From NCBI GenBank assembly GCA_021234155.1, contig JAJEKV010000030.1, positions 16,544,003-16,608,002 on the forward strand: 64,000 bases of DNA. Reading direction: 5' to 3'. The notes beneath the pieces were generated by a model. It was not told the origin of the DNA. It saw nothing but the letters and a program-made list of their open reading frames with translations, and searched no databases. Of the stretch, positions 1-12,609 are shown piece by piece. The first letter of the stretch is position 1. Each line of letters opens with the position of its first letter. The translations under genes were made by a program, and so were the position numbers. Origin of the DNA: Isoetes taiwanensis (lineage: Eukaryota > Streptophyta > Lycopodiopsida > Isoetales > Isoetaceae).

Positions 1-1725
1 TATTCTAAGAGAAATGTGCGCCGATCAAGCGAAGGTCAATCGCCTCCTGGCCATTCCAGTTTATGTGAGTATGGATAAAGTCCCATTCTGATTCGAGAAG
101 TCGAACATTGATCAACGGCAGCTTATGATGATGTTCTCAACCATGTGATCGATAAGACTGGTGGGTCTTCTTTGTAAATGGCCCCTAAATCCTAAAACAC
201 ATTCATAACACTCTCCCAGGGTATGTGCAGTAAGGGGTTGGGATTGCTCTAGCGCTGCATCTTCCTCGGCATTAAGGCCGGGCAGTATTGCAAGGTGGTC
301 GTAATGGAAATTATCTTCACGCTTTCCAAGATACCATAGGGCACATTAGTTACCTACCCCGCAACACATTCCAAGGCAATGGACTATAAGACTCATTCGA
401 CTAAGTGCTCTGCTGATTGTATGGGATTAGGCGCCAATGATGCATAAGTGGATATTTGATAAGGATAGGACACTAAGAGATGTGATGGGCACGAGCGCAC
501 TTTCTGGGATTCCAATGCTATTGTAGGGACTGCTAAATACTACCGGTTCCTAAGGACCACAAGGCATTGTAGAAGCTTCAAAGTTGCCTATATATCCGAC
601 AAAGCAGAGAGAATACAACCACAATCAACATGCGCTGGCCATGAACATTACTTCCAAGTTTGGGAGGCGCTGAACAATAAGCATTTGTCGTACTACTTAT
701 TAAGTATAGAGGATGTATGGAACCAACGCTTCAGAGAAGGGTGTCGAGCATGGCATTCCTAGGATATATGTCTTGGCTCGTATAATGTGGATGATTTAAT
801 CGTGATATATTTCCGACATCCAACAATCCGAAAGAAGTGATTTTCGACACATCGTATATACTATCGCCTTTGAACTATTTTGTTGATGAGATCAATAAGA
901 AGGTGGCATCTCGATCCTGAGAGAGACGATGACATTTAGTGCTTGATCGAACATGTGACACCTGGGATGGCCGCCAAGGTGTCTATATCCCATCGAGTTT
1001 CTTAATGCACAAACTCCAAGTGATGTACCGCCCACGAGCTAAAACCTCAAGATGGAATGATTGTACGTTGTTGAGTTCACATCATTCAAGAAGGGCCGTG
1101 TAATGAACACGATTGATTATAATGTAATCACTGGAAGACGGTTATCGAGGCGCAGAGGATAGAATCGACATCGCCAGATACCGTCTATCACGCATTTCAA
1201 TTGTGCCTACCGATTCAGTTTGCTATTTCATTGAAAGGGTGCAATTTCCTCATACGGCCTTGCCATGAGACCATAAACAAGTCCTAGGCCGACAATGCAT
1301 AAGGTGGGGCTATATCTCCAAAGCCTCTTTACGATGGACAATTATATGTGGCATTCTCAAGGTACAAAATCGACAAGGAATTCGGGGTTGTTATCAAGAC
1401 CCACCATCCATGCCCCAAGAAGACGCCACATTTGGCTTTCAAGGTTCACAAGCAACGTATTATACTTGGATGCTTGCGGATGGAGGTAAGTGTCATGTCT
1501 CGATTAACGCTAATGTCCATATCACATGTATATGTGTTTTTTTCAGCGTTTCATGCTTCTTGGATGTTTATTGATCTTCAATGTGCAAATCATGAAGCCT
1601 CACACACCTTTGTACCTCGAGAACTTGGAAATCCTGGGCCAAGGGCTTATAAATACTCATGTACATCGAGGGATGGTGAGGCCGGGACGAAAGAAGTTCC
1701 AACAATAATAAATTTATATGCTTCT
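1..1725 (+). pseudogene. Helitron Pif1-type helicase, 3' part, decayed
   Basis: This is the C-terminal helicase region of a Helitron RepHel protein, the enzyme that unwinds DNA for rolling-circle transposition; its 5' part lies outside the window. Reading all three plus frames in order gives the family's landmarks. NIDQRQ followed by YDDVLNHVIDKTGG (about 104-165) and FVNGP (167-184) match the start of the domain and the lead-in to Walker A, though the GKT itself is lost. HELK and GM (about 1035-1060) precede the late motifs. TINKS (about 1270-1285) matches the conserved TINKSQGQT region, HKVGLYL follows at 1298, and GQLYVAFSR (1336-1362) is helicase motif VI. Several stops and frameshifts show it is inactive. 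A possible intron with GT at 1486 and AG at 1545-1546 follows the last motif. I could not find a convincing CTRR 3' end downstream. The identity is confident; exact limits are not. Confidence 0.85.
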
Positions 1726-4435
1726 TAATAGGTTATCTCTATCATTTCACAGTTCATCAATGTACGTTTCCTATATTTTTCTCGGGAATGATATCTTTAA
1801 AGCACAATTTTCATTAAAATGAGAAATTTCGCGGATTCCAATTAGAACGAAAATCCTTTTAGTCCATTTTATGGGTTTTTTTCGAAAGCAATTATGGTGC
1901 CATTTAGCAAAAACACAACCAGAGCGTATTTATTGGCGCCACAAAAATACTAATAAAGGTATTGCTATAATGAAGCTAAAGAAACATAAGATCACAAAAT
2001 CGCAGAAAATTTTAAATTCATAGATTTTGTATATCCATAAATTTGCCACAATGTGCAAGGAACTTGGTAGTCTGCTTTACAAAAAATATTTTTGTACAAT
2101 TTACATTATAATCACAAACAGATTGAGGCTATGCAGAAAGATCGTTCTCAGACGCTGCTATTTCTCGCTAGAAGAAGCACCCATGTGATCTCTTCAAAGC
2201 TCTCAACGCCTGCGGGTCAAAATTGTGATCATCAAGAACATTCAGATTGAATTGTATTCCTCGATCGTGGTTGAGCTCGGTGTATCATCGGGACGGTGGA
2301 TCTACGTTTCTTCAACTACAAAAGAACCGGTCTCTCCCGCTGCTGTGAACCGGCCGCGATGGTAGGATTCGTGATATCGCTGCTTTACCAAGAATGCCCT
2401 TTAGGTACCCCGCTAACCTGTCACTGCAAGACAATGCAACTTTAGTTCATCAAATGGCCCGCCAAACGAACTACGGTGGAGAAGCAACATTCTCACAGCC
2501 CTCGCGAACCATTTTCAAGACGAGGTAGGAGCATGTGGCAGCCCCACCGTTTCTCATGATTATGTCCCCTCGCGGCCTTGGCAACAGACCGAATCATTGC
2601 TGCGTAGCTTCCTACCATAGTCTCTCGCTCTGCCTGCCTTCTTCATTAGGTACGTGAACCGTGGCGCTCGAGATGATCTAAATCTGAATCGAGGTCCATT
2701 TACCGACAGATATTCGCAGCGGGTCTCGGAATTTTTGTGGCGATACTAGTGCATGGATCTCCTCGAACTCCTGGGCAAAGTGATTCTCAGATTCGCCCTC
2801 ATACATGCCAATAAAACTGATCTCGAATCCGCATCATCCAACACATGAAATCAAAAGTTATGCTCGCCTCAGAAAGACCACTATCCAAAGAATCACCGCG
2901 GTGTCTTTACAAATTTATTAAAGAAATTGATAGTGTGGTTTTGTCCCACATTGGAATTATGCCTCTAGTGTCAGGCTATCAAGGATGCCGGTACAGGAGC
3001 AAACAACTTGCCCTCACGCCGGGCTTAGTTCAACCCGCACCAAGTCTTCAAGATCCTCTCTCGCAAGACAAGATTAAGGTGACATATCTTGCCAAGGCAG
3101 TGTGCGCCACCGAAACCTTCCTTGGTCACTCCAACCCACTTACTATGGAACCAAAGCCTGTGATCTCGTCGCCACTAGCATCGAGATCATGAAGGATTTG
3201 AACTTCCTGAAAATTATCCTCATATATTCAAAATCTCTTCTTCAAGAAATCTATAGATCGAGTGTCTTGCCCTGCCTTGAAGAATTGCTTATCAGATAAT
3301 CACCGGTGACCCGACGGCGTCTCCCATCCAAAGACTTCGAACAAAACCCTTAAGTATCAGAATTTAGACCCCATGCACCTCGTAGGTCTCCATCAAGTAG
3401 TCATGATCTTTTGCCCAGCTATAAGTAATAGTTTGTCCTTGTTATCTTGTAGCTGCCGCATTTCCAGTTCCATAGGGACATGAATAACCCGAAAAATCCT
3501 CTCGCATGAAGACCCAATCGTTGGAAATCTTTTGATAAGCTAATACGATGGTAACTTCACCAAAGCCGCATAACTGAAACAACAAGAAGTTAGCTTGAAT
3601 GACATTTAATGAGTAAAGAACACAATATTTCTCACTAAATGAAAATAAGCGCCTACTTGATACTTTCACAACAATTACAATGAAGAGTGTACCTTTGTAT
3701 GGTTCAGAGCGTGATCGCCGCTGGCCCGATGGATCAAAGCCCCGTGAGCAGTTATTGTCACCAGAGGTGGGTTATGTTATCAATGAAGGCTCTTTGAAAA
3801 ATAGTCTTCGCAGCGATATCATTGACTTCTACAACCGAGCCGTAGTATTCTTTGTTCGTTGATCGTGCTGTGATAAGACTCGATACCCAAGGAAGATAAA
3901 TTACATTTGCTCTCGACTTTGGCTGTGCCGTAGTCTTCTACATACAAGTCGAGCAGCCTATAATCGTAATGACGCTGGTCTACTATATAATAGTGCATCC
4001 CCATGAGGTCATCCCCGCTTTCCAAGGGACCAGCTTTGTTCGTAGGGATCGGAATGAACCATCACGGAGGAACACTGGCGTGTCTCAGCACCTACCAACG
4101 CTTTGACGCGGTTCCATTCCTTGGTCTAGATGTCGATTTGGCTGCCCTGATATAATTCTAACACGCTTATCTTTTTATAATGCGACACCTGCAGGAAACA
4201 GATGCTGGTGATCATAAATTTTTGTATTCTCAGCTCTTTTCCTCTCGACATTTCCACCCAAGATCATAGCACCTCTAGCAAGGCCGAGCAATTCTTAAGG
4301 TAAGCTTGCACTCCTGCTTCCGGATCGGTGACCCTTGGCTTGCAGTCTGCAGGATCCCGGGTTATGGCTGGCCTGAGGTCACCACCACTATTGACTCCAA
4401 AGCAGGACTAGGAGTCCCGAGTCCGCTTCTCTTGC
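1726..4435. other. Unassigned degenerate sequence
   Basis: No gene is supported here. Short open stretches exist on both strands. A minus-strand one at 3819-4025 (68 residues, rich in D, Y and H) and a plus-strand one at 2845-3192 (115 residues) resemble decayed coding sequence, but I recognise neither. The minus strand near 2690-2810 also reads as an acidic stretch containing GMYEGESENHFAQEFEEI, again without a family I can name. The mix of short coding-like runs broken in every frame is typical of old transposon or pseudogene debris. Confidence 0.4.
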
Positions 4436-4690
4436 TTTTTTAGGTGTCCTATCCTTCTCCTCTCTTTGAGGTCCCGCCTTGCTTCTTCTTTCTCTTTTCC
4501 CCATTTCCTCCGCTCCACTTCCTTCCCTCCTTTTCCGGCCTCGCCTTTCTCCTTCCTTTCCCGCCCCTGCCATCCTTTTTTCTTTGCCTCTTTCCTTCTT
4601 CCTTTCCTTCTTCCTTCTTCCTTATTTTCCTTCTTTCCTTCTCCTCGATCTTCGTGATCCTTTCTCTTAACTTTCCGCCACCGCCGCCTT
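4436..4690. repeat. CT-rich low-complexity tract (polypyrimidine on +)
   Basis: About 255 bp are almost entirely C and T on the plus strand, with CTTCC/TTCCT/TTTCC runs. Because purines are nearly absent, long open frames appear on both strands: Ser/Phe/Pro-rich on plus and Lys/Arg/Glu-rich on minus. These frames come from composition and are not evidence of genes. Confidence 0.85.
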
Positions 4691-5699
4691 TCCCCGCTGG
4701 GGCCCCGCCAACATCCCGTAGAGAAGATGAGGAGTCTTTTCACGCAGTGTCTCCTGTCTCTTTGCCTCTTCCTTGCCAACTGCTTTTAGCCAGCCGCGGT
4801 CCAATGACTCGTAGTTTCACTGGCTAATGCCTCGATAACGTAATGAAGGCAAGTTTTTGACTCGCTCATATGACGCAGAATCATAAAGCCCCCCCAAGAT
4901 TTTCAGGGTTTTTGATGTCGCCTTTCTTCGGTCAAGCACGATGAAAATACCACCTTGCTTCTTCAATAACCAATTTACATTTGCAATGCTAGCGCATATT
5001 ACAGTTGGGATCATAAACTCAAATTCACATAGTACAATTATCGGCCGTGATAAGATCCTCAGAGACCACCCTTGGATCCAATTCACACCGCTCGACAACC
5101 ATCTTCATGTGGACCAAGACACCGGGCTGGTAAATTCCCGGCTGATTCTCGGGTCTCCGCTCTTTATAAGGAGGCGTACTTCGTCATAGCTTCCTTCGAG
5201 CTCAGAGTGAGGGGCTCACCCGACATTTCCATGCACCGCAAGACTATCAAAGATGATAGTCTCGGGTCGGATTGAAATTGTGTTTCCATCGCAATATAGC
5301 CGCAGCAATAAAGGCATCAGAATAAAGAGGCATCGTGAATGGTTTTAACAAGGTGCGATAATCGCTTGTAAGCAATGGTGTCGTGGCGCTTATTTATCCG
5401 AGTCCAAAGGCATATGGAAGGGCTTCATATGCATCAAGGGTTAGTCATAGAGAGCTCACTAGCCCCGAGGCCCTCCCCTTCAATATTCGCCAAGATGGTT
5501 GCTGAAGGAGAGGGCTCGACTGCAGAGGCACCGCGATTCGTAGGGAGCAATACATATGCTAATGACTCATTCATGTTTATGGATCGACGCAGAGCAATAA
5601 ATGTCACTTACAACAACAACAACAAGGGTCTGCCCAAATGTATGCCAATAAACACTAATAGCATCAATAACTCTAGCTTAAACAAAAGTGTATCAGACG
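4691..5699. other. Unassigned sequence, no supported gene
   Basis: There is a short open frame at 5375-5791 on the plus strand (138 residues, Asn-rich near the end) with no recognisable motif, and others of 80-95 residues on both strands near 4820-5190. Nothing here has splice, promoter or domain support. Confidence 0.4.
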
Positions 5700-7285
5700 A
5701 TTACAATGGCGTCATGGCGCCATTTAATAACAAGACTCCTAGAGTAAGCTACGCATCTCAAGTAAACTTCCTAAAGGCGTCAGTATCTTAAATGGCTACT
5801 ATGGTGCCATTGTCAACTATAAGACCCTAACCAAGTTACTGTGCATCTAAATGGTGCCATTTAGCCCAAATAAAACAATGCAAGTAGATGACATACTGCT
5901 CAGGTGCGCTTAGCCGCTCACATTCTCGAGGAGCTCCGTAATTGTTTATTTCTACTTCGCTTTAACGGTCCGAACCGTGTAGTTGATGTGTTGAGGCTAC
6001 CGAATCGCGGGGAAATGGCGCTGTAAACACGAAAAAGAGGACGTAAAGGTTGTTTTTAGGCTACTGCCAGGGCGCTGGCGATCAGCATCACACCGGCAGT
6101 TTAAGGTTTGCGCGCTAGGAGCTGGAATCGAAACTAAAACCGAATGAGGTGCTTCGTAAAACAATTAGGTATAATTAACTTTGGTCACCGGTCGTCTCAT
6201 TGCACTCACAAAGTACCAACTAGTCTGTGGACACCAGTTTGCCCGCCTCAAATTACCATGTCATTGATGCACGTATACCAGTGCCCATGTCTACCAAATT
6301 TGAATTTTGAAATTCAATATTTCCCGCCTCTAACGCCTACCAAATTGAACATGAAATTCAAAAATCCCTCTGCGAATTAACATAAACAAATTCCCGCTTC
6401 AGAATTGAAATTGGATCGCATCATTCAAATTTGAACGTCTGCTTAAAATTGTATTTTGCATTTAAAGCTCCTCTTTGTCGCCGTTTTCCTCTTAGCGACT
6501 CATGAATGACGCGATGCTTTTGCACGGCGAAGTATTTTAATCCGGGCCGCTTGTTTAGCCGATATATGCTGTTTTCAGCGCTGTGCGAACTGGGTATGCA
6601 TGCATGTCAGTGCTGGCGCCACAAAATCCTGTGTGATTTCTGGCTTGGCGCTTTTCGGGCGAATCTTCTGGCGCTGTATAATTTCGCGATTCTTCGCTGT
6701 AACTTATCTGGATCGCCTGATTTTCCCCACCCATCGGCCTGTGATATACCGCTATGGATCTATCTAATATCAAGTAAGTCCACTATCGCGCGAATTGCTC
6801 TATTGTCGCCATGTATAGCGTGTTCCCAACGTCAAGGCCACGTTGCCAGACACTAAGAACCTCGTTTCACCCGTAAAAGTTAGATGGTGCCTATGTTATG
6901 CATGTCATTTTATTGACACATATACGAATGGGAGCAAGAATGTACAGCAGGCACCCGTGTAGATTTCTGCGATGAGCTGGCCAAATCACCGCCTCTACGG
7001 CACCCACTTGGGATCAAATGGCGCCTGTACGCCATTCGCCCAAACACCAAAATGGGAAGTAATCGAAGCGCCATAACGCCATTCGCTGAAATGGTGTAAT
7101 TATCGAATGTAAATTTGAGTTAAATGACATATGCGCCATTTGGTCGGAAATGGCATCAGATCAACGGCGCTTATTTGTTTCCAAATTCACAATCGAATGC
7201 TATAGGTGAATTTCAATCAAACAAGCCATGGTTTATTTTCTGATCCAAGTATCACTATTTACCGCAAATGGCGCTTATTTAGTCT
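5700..7285. repeat. Cluster of AAATGGCGC / GCGCCATTT words
   Basis: The word AAATGGCGC or its complement GCGCCATTT, exact or with one change, recurs many times: for example near 5716, 5850, 6014, 7018, 7132 and 7265. Two occurrences near 7154 and 7265 share the longer context GGCGCTTATTT followed by TCCAAATT. Similar words occur once near 1910-1940. The spacing is irregular, so this is not a simple tandem array. It may be sub-repeats of an old non-autonomous transposon. The interval has no supported gene; the 116-residue plus-strand frame at 6506-6856 has no recognisable motif. Confidence 0.5.
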
Positions 7286-8639
7286 CCAAATTTACATCAA
7301 AATTTAATCTTTTAGTATTAAATGTTACTTTTGCTCGCTTTAGCATGATGCCCAATTCATATATGTTCTAAAAGTGTCATTTTGCTTGATTGAAACAGTT
7401 CAATTCCCTTCTCCCTGGTGACAAACTTATCTGCCTAAAGACACCATTGCTCAATAAGGCTTTGAAGAGAACCACCTTCATGGGAGGGGAATGGATCCTT
7501 TAAATGTGGTAACGAGGCTTTAGTCCGTGATCCCATCGACGAGTTTCCAGCTTCATGAGGCGTGAGCAATAGTGAAGCAAAGAGGGCAACATTCATTCAG
7601 CGGCCTAAGAGGGATGTAAAACATGTTGAGTGCCCCTCAAGGAAGATACGCTCGAGATCTCTCAATTTGCCCTCTTCAAGAGTGATCTAATCTAAGAGTC
7701 CATCCCGCACCACGGACATCACGACTGGCCACCCGGTGAAACTGCCAAACATGTTAAACAAATGAAGAAGACGAGATAGTAGAGGAGATTGGAGGTCAAG
7801 AGAATCTAGCTACCGCCTGCCTTGGTCTCGTGTTGTTTAAGCTCGGTGATGAGACAAATACCACTCTAGAAATGTGATCTACTAGGGTTTGCCGCTAAGC
7901 ATTCTTTCACTCCTCGTATTGATCTACATTCGGAGGCGAATAGAAGCCTCCTTAAGGATCCTCGTGATGCTACATCGGCGAGTTCTTTGGGTAACTGGGG
8001 CCCAAGCCAGTGGTACATAATAGATCCAACCCGGAAACCAAAATATCGTGACTGTCATGTTTCAGGCCGAGGCCTCAGCTAATGGGCCTAGTAACCGAGA
8101 CCCATGATGTTTTGCTTCATGATGGTAGGATGCTTGGCTAACATTTACAAGCTCGAGTCAGCCTCGCTGAATGATGACTTAGAAGCTGAGTGTTTGGAAG
8201 TCGATGTTGAGAAGCAATTCAAGAGGAAAAGGAAATATACATATGTGAAGAGGTCAGAGGGAACCAAAGGGGATAGTAAGGAGGAGATGATGTGCTTTCC
8301 AAGCCAATCAAGAGTGCTCTAAAATCAACATGCTTAAGGACGAATGTTAAAAAAATCGAGCGAGAGTGTATGTGCCTAAGAAAAGAATTTTATTCTCAAT
8401 CATGCTGTGATTACGCTTGTTTTTGATGCGAAGGAGTGTAACTTATACAGGCGCCTGAGGCGAAAAGTAGTGGTCTCTGGAGTGGGAGTATCATTAATCG
8501 CGCATGGCGCGGTGGTTTTAGGGAGTTGCTCAATCTACGCTTTATAGTTGAGGAAGAGGTCGAAAGTTAGGTGAAAACCAAGTGAGCATGGTACATGCCT
8601 AAGTAGCTTCCAGATCTCTGGACATCAGCTGGCTGTAAA
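7286..8639. other. Unassigned; possible upstream part of the 8.6-9.3 kb pseudogene
   Basis: Only short frames are present. The plus-strand frame at 8104-8322 (72 residues) is rich in Lys, Arg and Glu in its second half. It lies on the same strand as the GHTHxDID pseudogene downstream and could be a degenerate earlier part of that element. This is position-based inference only. Confidence 0.3.
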
Positions 8640-9330
8640 GTGTGTTGATATCTTTCTTATTATGAGGAATGCGAGCATCCCACATAGAAGCAAAAGGAAA
8701 GGATGATATAAGGAGAATGTTCTTCGCAAACTTCTCCCATCCTTAATAAGAAGAGCATACATAAGGAATTGGTGCCTCGTGAAGAATGATAAGCTAGCGC
8801 AGACACAAGAGAAGATGCTTTCATCTTCCGGGTGCTTACTTAGAAGGCTTCAATCCTTCCTCGAAATCTCTACTTACACTGGATAAATGCATCGGTCAAA
8901 TAAAATAGATATGTGTTCTCCTACACTTCTTATTTGACATGGCTTAAGGTATCTGATGAGATCTGTGTTGGCTTCATGATGGCTGGGCACACTCATGACG
9001 ATATTGATGCATTGTTTGGGAACTTTCGATGTTAATGAGTTCATTTGATGCTCTAACTTGGCCCCGAGTCGCTTTTACTTGTATAGCAAGTGCAATGCAA
9101 AGTTTCATGTTCCATATTTTGTGGATGAAGTTCCAGACAAAGGCTTTGTCATGATATCCCCTCGATAAGGGCCACATCGCCTAATGTGCCATACCGACTC
9201 ATTGCTATTCCTTCCGATTTAGTCGGATAGCCATTTCATTATGCAATATAAGATGTGCGCTAACCCATAAAGAGTGGATTCCAAAATGGAATAAGAATGT
9301 GGAAGGAGGATGAAATGGTGAGCCAACGTT
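8640..9330 (+). pseudogene. GHTHxDID-motif protein fragment (DUF7869-like, transposon-associated)
   Basis: The plus strand carries the hallmark string GFMMAGHTHDDIDALFG at 8970-9020. It is preceded by LDKCIGQ near 8878-8900, which fits the LDNxxGDNKNRY segment of the same family. It is followed by HVPYFVDEVPDKGFVMISP (about 9104-9160) and MQYKMCANP (about 9240-9267), both in the expected order. From memory this pattern belongs to the DUF7869 family, widespread in eukaryotes and usually found in repetitive, transposon-like genes; the biochemical activity is unknown to me. Stops and frameshifts lie between the segments, so it is a pseudogene. The upstream limit is uncertain. The motif call is stronger than the family name. 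Confidence 0.65.
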
Positions 9331-10655
9331 AAATGTGGGTGCCTAAATATCCTCCAAGGAAGACATTGAAAGATCTCCCCACCCCATGCATAACATCAAG
9401 AAGTACACAGTATTATGGAATCTTCACAGTAATCAAGAAGATAGTGTGTTTCAAACGAAAGACAAAACAACCATGGATTACCGAACGTAGATTCTTTCAG
9501 GTCAAAGATGTATTCCGTGACGACCTCAAAATGATAACTTTGGTTATGCATAAGGCAAGAACCTCACAAGCCGTGATTACTCCAGAGGTCAACATGGCCA
9601 CTGTGGCTTGTAAGACCTTCGCCACGTGATTGTGGGCCGCCAGATGGGCGCCCAAAGGTTACCTATGGACGAGTTCGATCCTCATGCACATGTGTTACTT
9701 AAAGGTATGTTCGCTTTAGTCCCGACCGAGATTTATGAAACTCAACGTGAAGTTGGGCTTTCAAGGTAGAAGAAGATGCCATCCTAGATCCAAGAGTCTA
9801 CCAATTATGGTCAAGCATTTATGTATCATGGTGATGCCCGCTGTCGTGGACTACGCTGTGCTGTTTAACCAAACGCTATGCACTAATCCATCGACCATTG
9901 GCGTATGAGAAGTTAGATTACATTATGCATGGATGCAAATGGCAAAAGATCAAGACCAGATTCCAAAATACATCATGATACGTGGGGGACATAACATTAG
10001 CTAAAAGCTCAATCTCGGCCATGTTCTCGATAATCATGTATGTAATTTCTTTCTTTGCTATAATACTTTGAGCATTTTGGACAATTATCATCAATATACA
10101 TCAATTAGGCTTTTCATTATGCTTATACTAACATCCTTACATCTTTATATTGGGTGTTTAATACATCATATCTCATGCACACATTATTGATGGCATACAT
10201 AATTTAGATGCACATATTATTACCGGTATTATAGAGTCAATGATTCACCTTATCTTCAACTGCTAACGTGATCGTGACCAAATAGGCATGGCGCCAAGAA
10301 GCCAAAGAAGATGGATCATAACACGAGTAAGGCCAGGCAATGACACTGTGCCCATCAGCCTGATTGTGTTAGACCAGTTTAACACCTTATGTATGTAACT
10401 AATATCATTGTAGCTCATAGCAAATAATGGTCTCATCCCGATCTTCATAAATATTATGCTTATGGAGATGAATGACTTCTATCACCGAATGGAGATGCTT
10501 TTATAGTCGCTAGAATTATTAAGTACAAATACTTCAAAGATTATTGGTATTATATCATAGTATTATTGGTATTATACGTCAACATTATCGTATTATACTC
10601 AACATTATCGATCTGTGAGCTATAACCTTTACTCGCTTTCACTTCACTTTCAATT
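9331..10655. other. Unassigned, partly coding-like
   Basis: A plus-strand frame at 9333-9629 (98 residues) follows the GHTHxDID pseudogene and may be a continuation or a neighbour, but I recognise no domain. From about 10040 the sequence becomes AT-rich with short ATTATTGGTATTATA-type reiterations near 10540-10600. No promoter or RNA gene is evident. Confidence 0.35.
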
Positions 10656-11200
10656 TGCTACTTGATCTTGATCCTTGCTTCTTGCTCCTTCATATCTTCC
10701 TTGTTCCTGATCTTCGCTATCGATCTTCCCATATTCCTGATCTTCGGCTACTTGATCTTCTCACTACTGGCTTCATACTTGATCTTGATCCTTGTTCTTT
10801 GCTACTTCATTCCCCGTGCCTCGTTACTTGATCTCGTTCCTGCTCTTGACCATACGCCAAGACTTAAGTTCCTCGGCTACTTGATCTGATCCTGCTTTTG
10901 CTCCTCGATCTTCCTCGTCTTTGATCTTCCTGTTTCTGATCTTCTTGCTACTTGATCTTCTCGCTCTTGATCTTCGCTACTTGATTCTTCCACACGGATC
11001 TGTTCCTGCTACTTGATCTTGATCCTCGCTCGGCCTTGATTCTCCTCACCTTGATCTTCTCGCACTTCGATCTTCCTTGTTCATGCCCGCTACTTGATCT
11101 TGATCCGTCTTGCTACTCATTCCCAGCTCCTTGCTACTTAGATCTGCCTCCGCCGATCTTGTTATCATTCATCTGTTCCTTGCTCACGGTGATCCTTGTT
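10656..11200. repeat. Degenerate tandem repeat of TACTTGATCTTGATCC type
   Basis: Variants of CTACTTGATCTTGATCCTTG recur across about 545 bp; near-exact copies start near 10661, 10781, 11013 and 11094. Shorter CTTGATCTTC, CTGATCTTC and TTGCTAC pieces fill the gaps. The array is heavily degenerate and T/C-rich on plus. Open frames within it are repeat artefacts. Confidence 0.75.
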
Positions 11201-12609
11201 TGCTTTTGCAAATGATTAACTCAACTCTGACATACTCCAGACCCAAATTATCTGTATACTCGGAACCGATGATATTTGACACTGGAGTGGAGGTCAGCCA
11301 CGGCCCCTACCAAGAGCTACAAAATGGAGTTGATCAACCATTCTTGAGCAATTTGATCGTGTTCATATTTAACGATGGAAAATTAACTATCCAATGTTAT
11401 AGACGGCAATGAGGTAAATTTGAACCCTCCTTTCTGACGATGCCAAAGAATTGAGCTCCTTCTTCGCATGATATTAGCACACCTTTCCGACTGTTAGTAC
11501 ATCGTAGTCTATCTCATGAAATTAGTGAATGACAAGGGCCCAGCGACGAGACCAAGCAATGAGCACCATTTGTCCGCCTTCTTCCTAGAGCATCATCCCG
11601 TGGAATTACTTTGCAAGAATGACCAGACACCTCATGGGGAAGAATCAGCCTGGGAGGCGCGAGCCTGTTTCCTAACTGATGGCCGGAAGGACCCTCAGGG
11701 AAGGGAAGGTTAGAAATCCTGTAGCGTAGATAGTTCATACTTATTTCAATAGAAGTCGAAGTTGGTATATGACACCGTGTTATTATGTCTCTAAATATTC
11801 ATGTATGTATGATACACCTGCATCGCACGTGTATACAAACCTCGAGATAAGATCTATGACAGGCATCACACATGCATAAACCCCATAAGGTCTATATGCA
11901 GTATTGTACACGTGCATATGTAACCCCAAGAGGCGTCTATGAAGGCAACCCCAGTGAATAAAAAAAATTCCGCTTTACTAAAAAATTTTCCATTGAGGTT
12001 CTAAACTGCGGTTTTATTATTGTGGAGCGCATAGTTGATAAATACACATGCGTGTTGTCGTTAATGTGTCTCTATACATAGGGAACCGGTTTACCGCCAG
12101 AGTGATCACACACATCAGGCTCGTGATGGGAGACGCTCAGAATGATTCCACAACATCAGCTTGGTGATTACAGCCTCGAGTTCCTAAATAAAGTGCTGGG
12201 CCACGGTTGTTGGTACACCGCAGTCATGTTGCAGGGACAGCAAAATGGAGCATGCTTATGTTCACACCAGGCACGGATGGGAGGAGCCGATACCTATCGC
12301 CAGAATCAGCTTCATAAGCGTGATTCGTTTCATCCAAATCATCGTGGCCTTTTAGATGCATCAATTCTAGAGGTAGTGTTCAAGTCCTGTTCGACCCTTA
12401 AATTATGATGATAATTTAGATAACTGGCACCCAATGGTATGGGCAACCGAGGGGTTGGGGGTCCGGAGGGTTGTCGTCACACCCTGCTTGGGCCTTGCAG
12501 ACGTAGTTCTATCTGCCCCACCTCTGCTGCAAGCCTTCAAGGAGGGGCCGAGGAGAGGATGGTAATAACAACTATCAGTTCTGAAAGTGTGTGATTTACC
12601 TTATCCAAC
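11201..12609. other. Unassigned sequence
   Basis: Frames of 65-100 residues occur on both strands (for example 11110-11412 plus and 12142-12408 plus), but none has a motif, splice context or partner. Near 11830-11960 there are several similar short phrases (ACACGTGTATA, CATGCATAAACCCC, ACGTGCATATG) that look like old reiterations. The right boundary is set by the truncated end of copia element 1. Confidence 0.35.

Noticed and set aside
3819-4025. Minus-strand frame suspected of being from an integrated virus or retroelement
   Set aside because: No conserved motif of reverse transcriptase, protease, movement or coat proteins could be recognised, so no assignment was made.
4388-4827. Overlapping Lys/Arg/Glu-rich and Ser/Phe/Pro-rich frames on both strands
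   Set aside because: They come from the CT-rich low-complexity tract, which has few stop codons; no domain or splice support.
10662-11412. Hydrophobic open frames around 10.7-11.4 kb
   Set aside because: The first lies wholly in the TACTTGATCTTGATCC repeat and the second begins in it; they reflect repeat composition rather than a gene.
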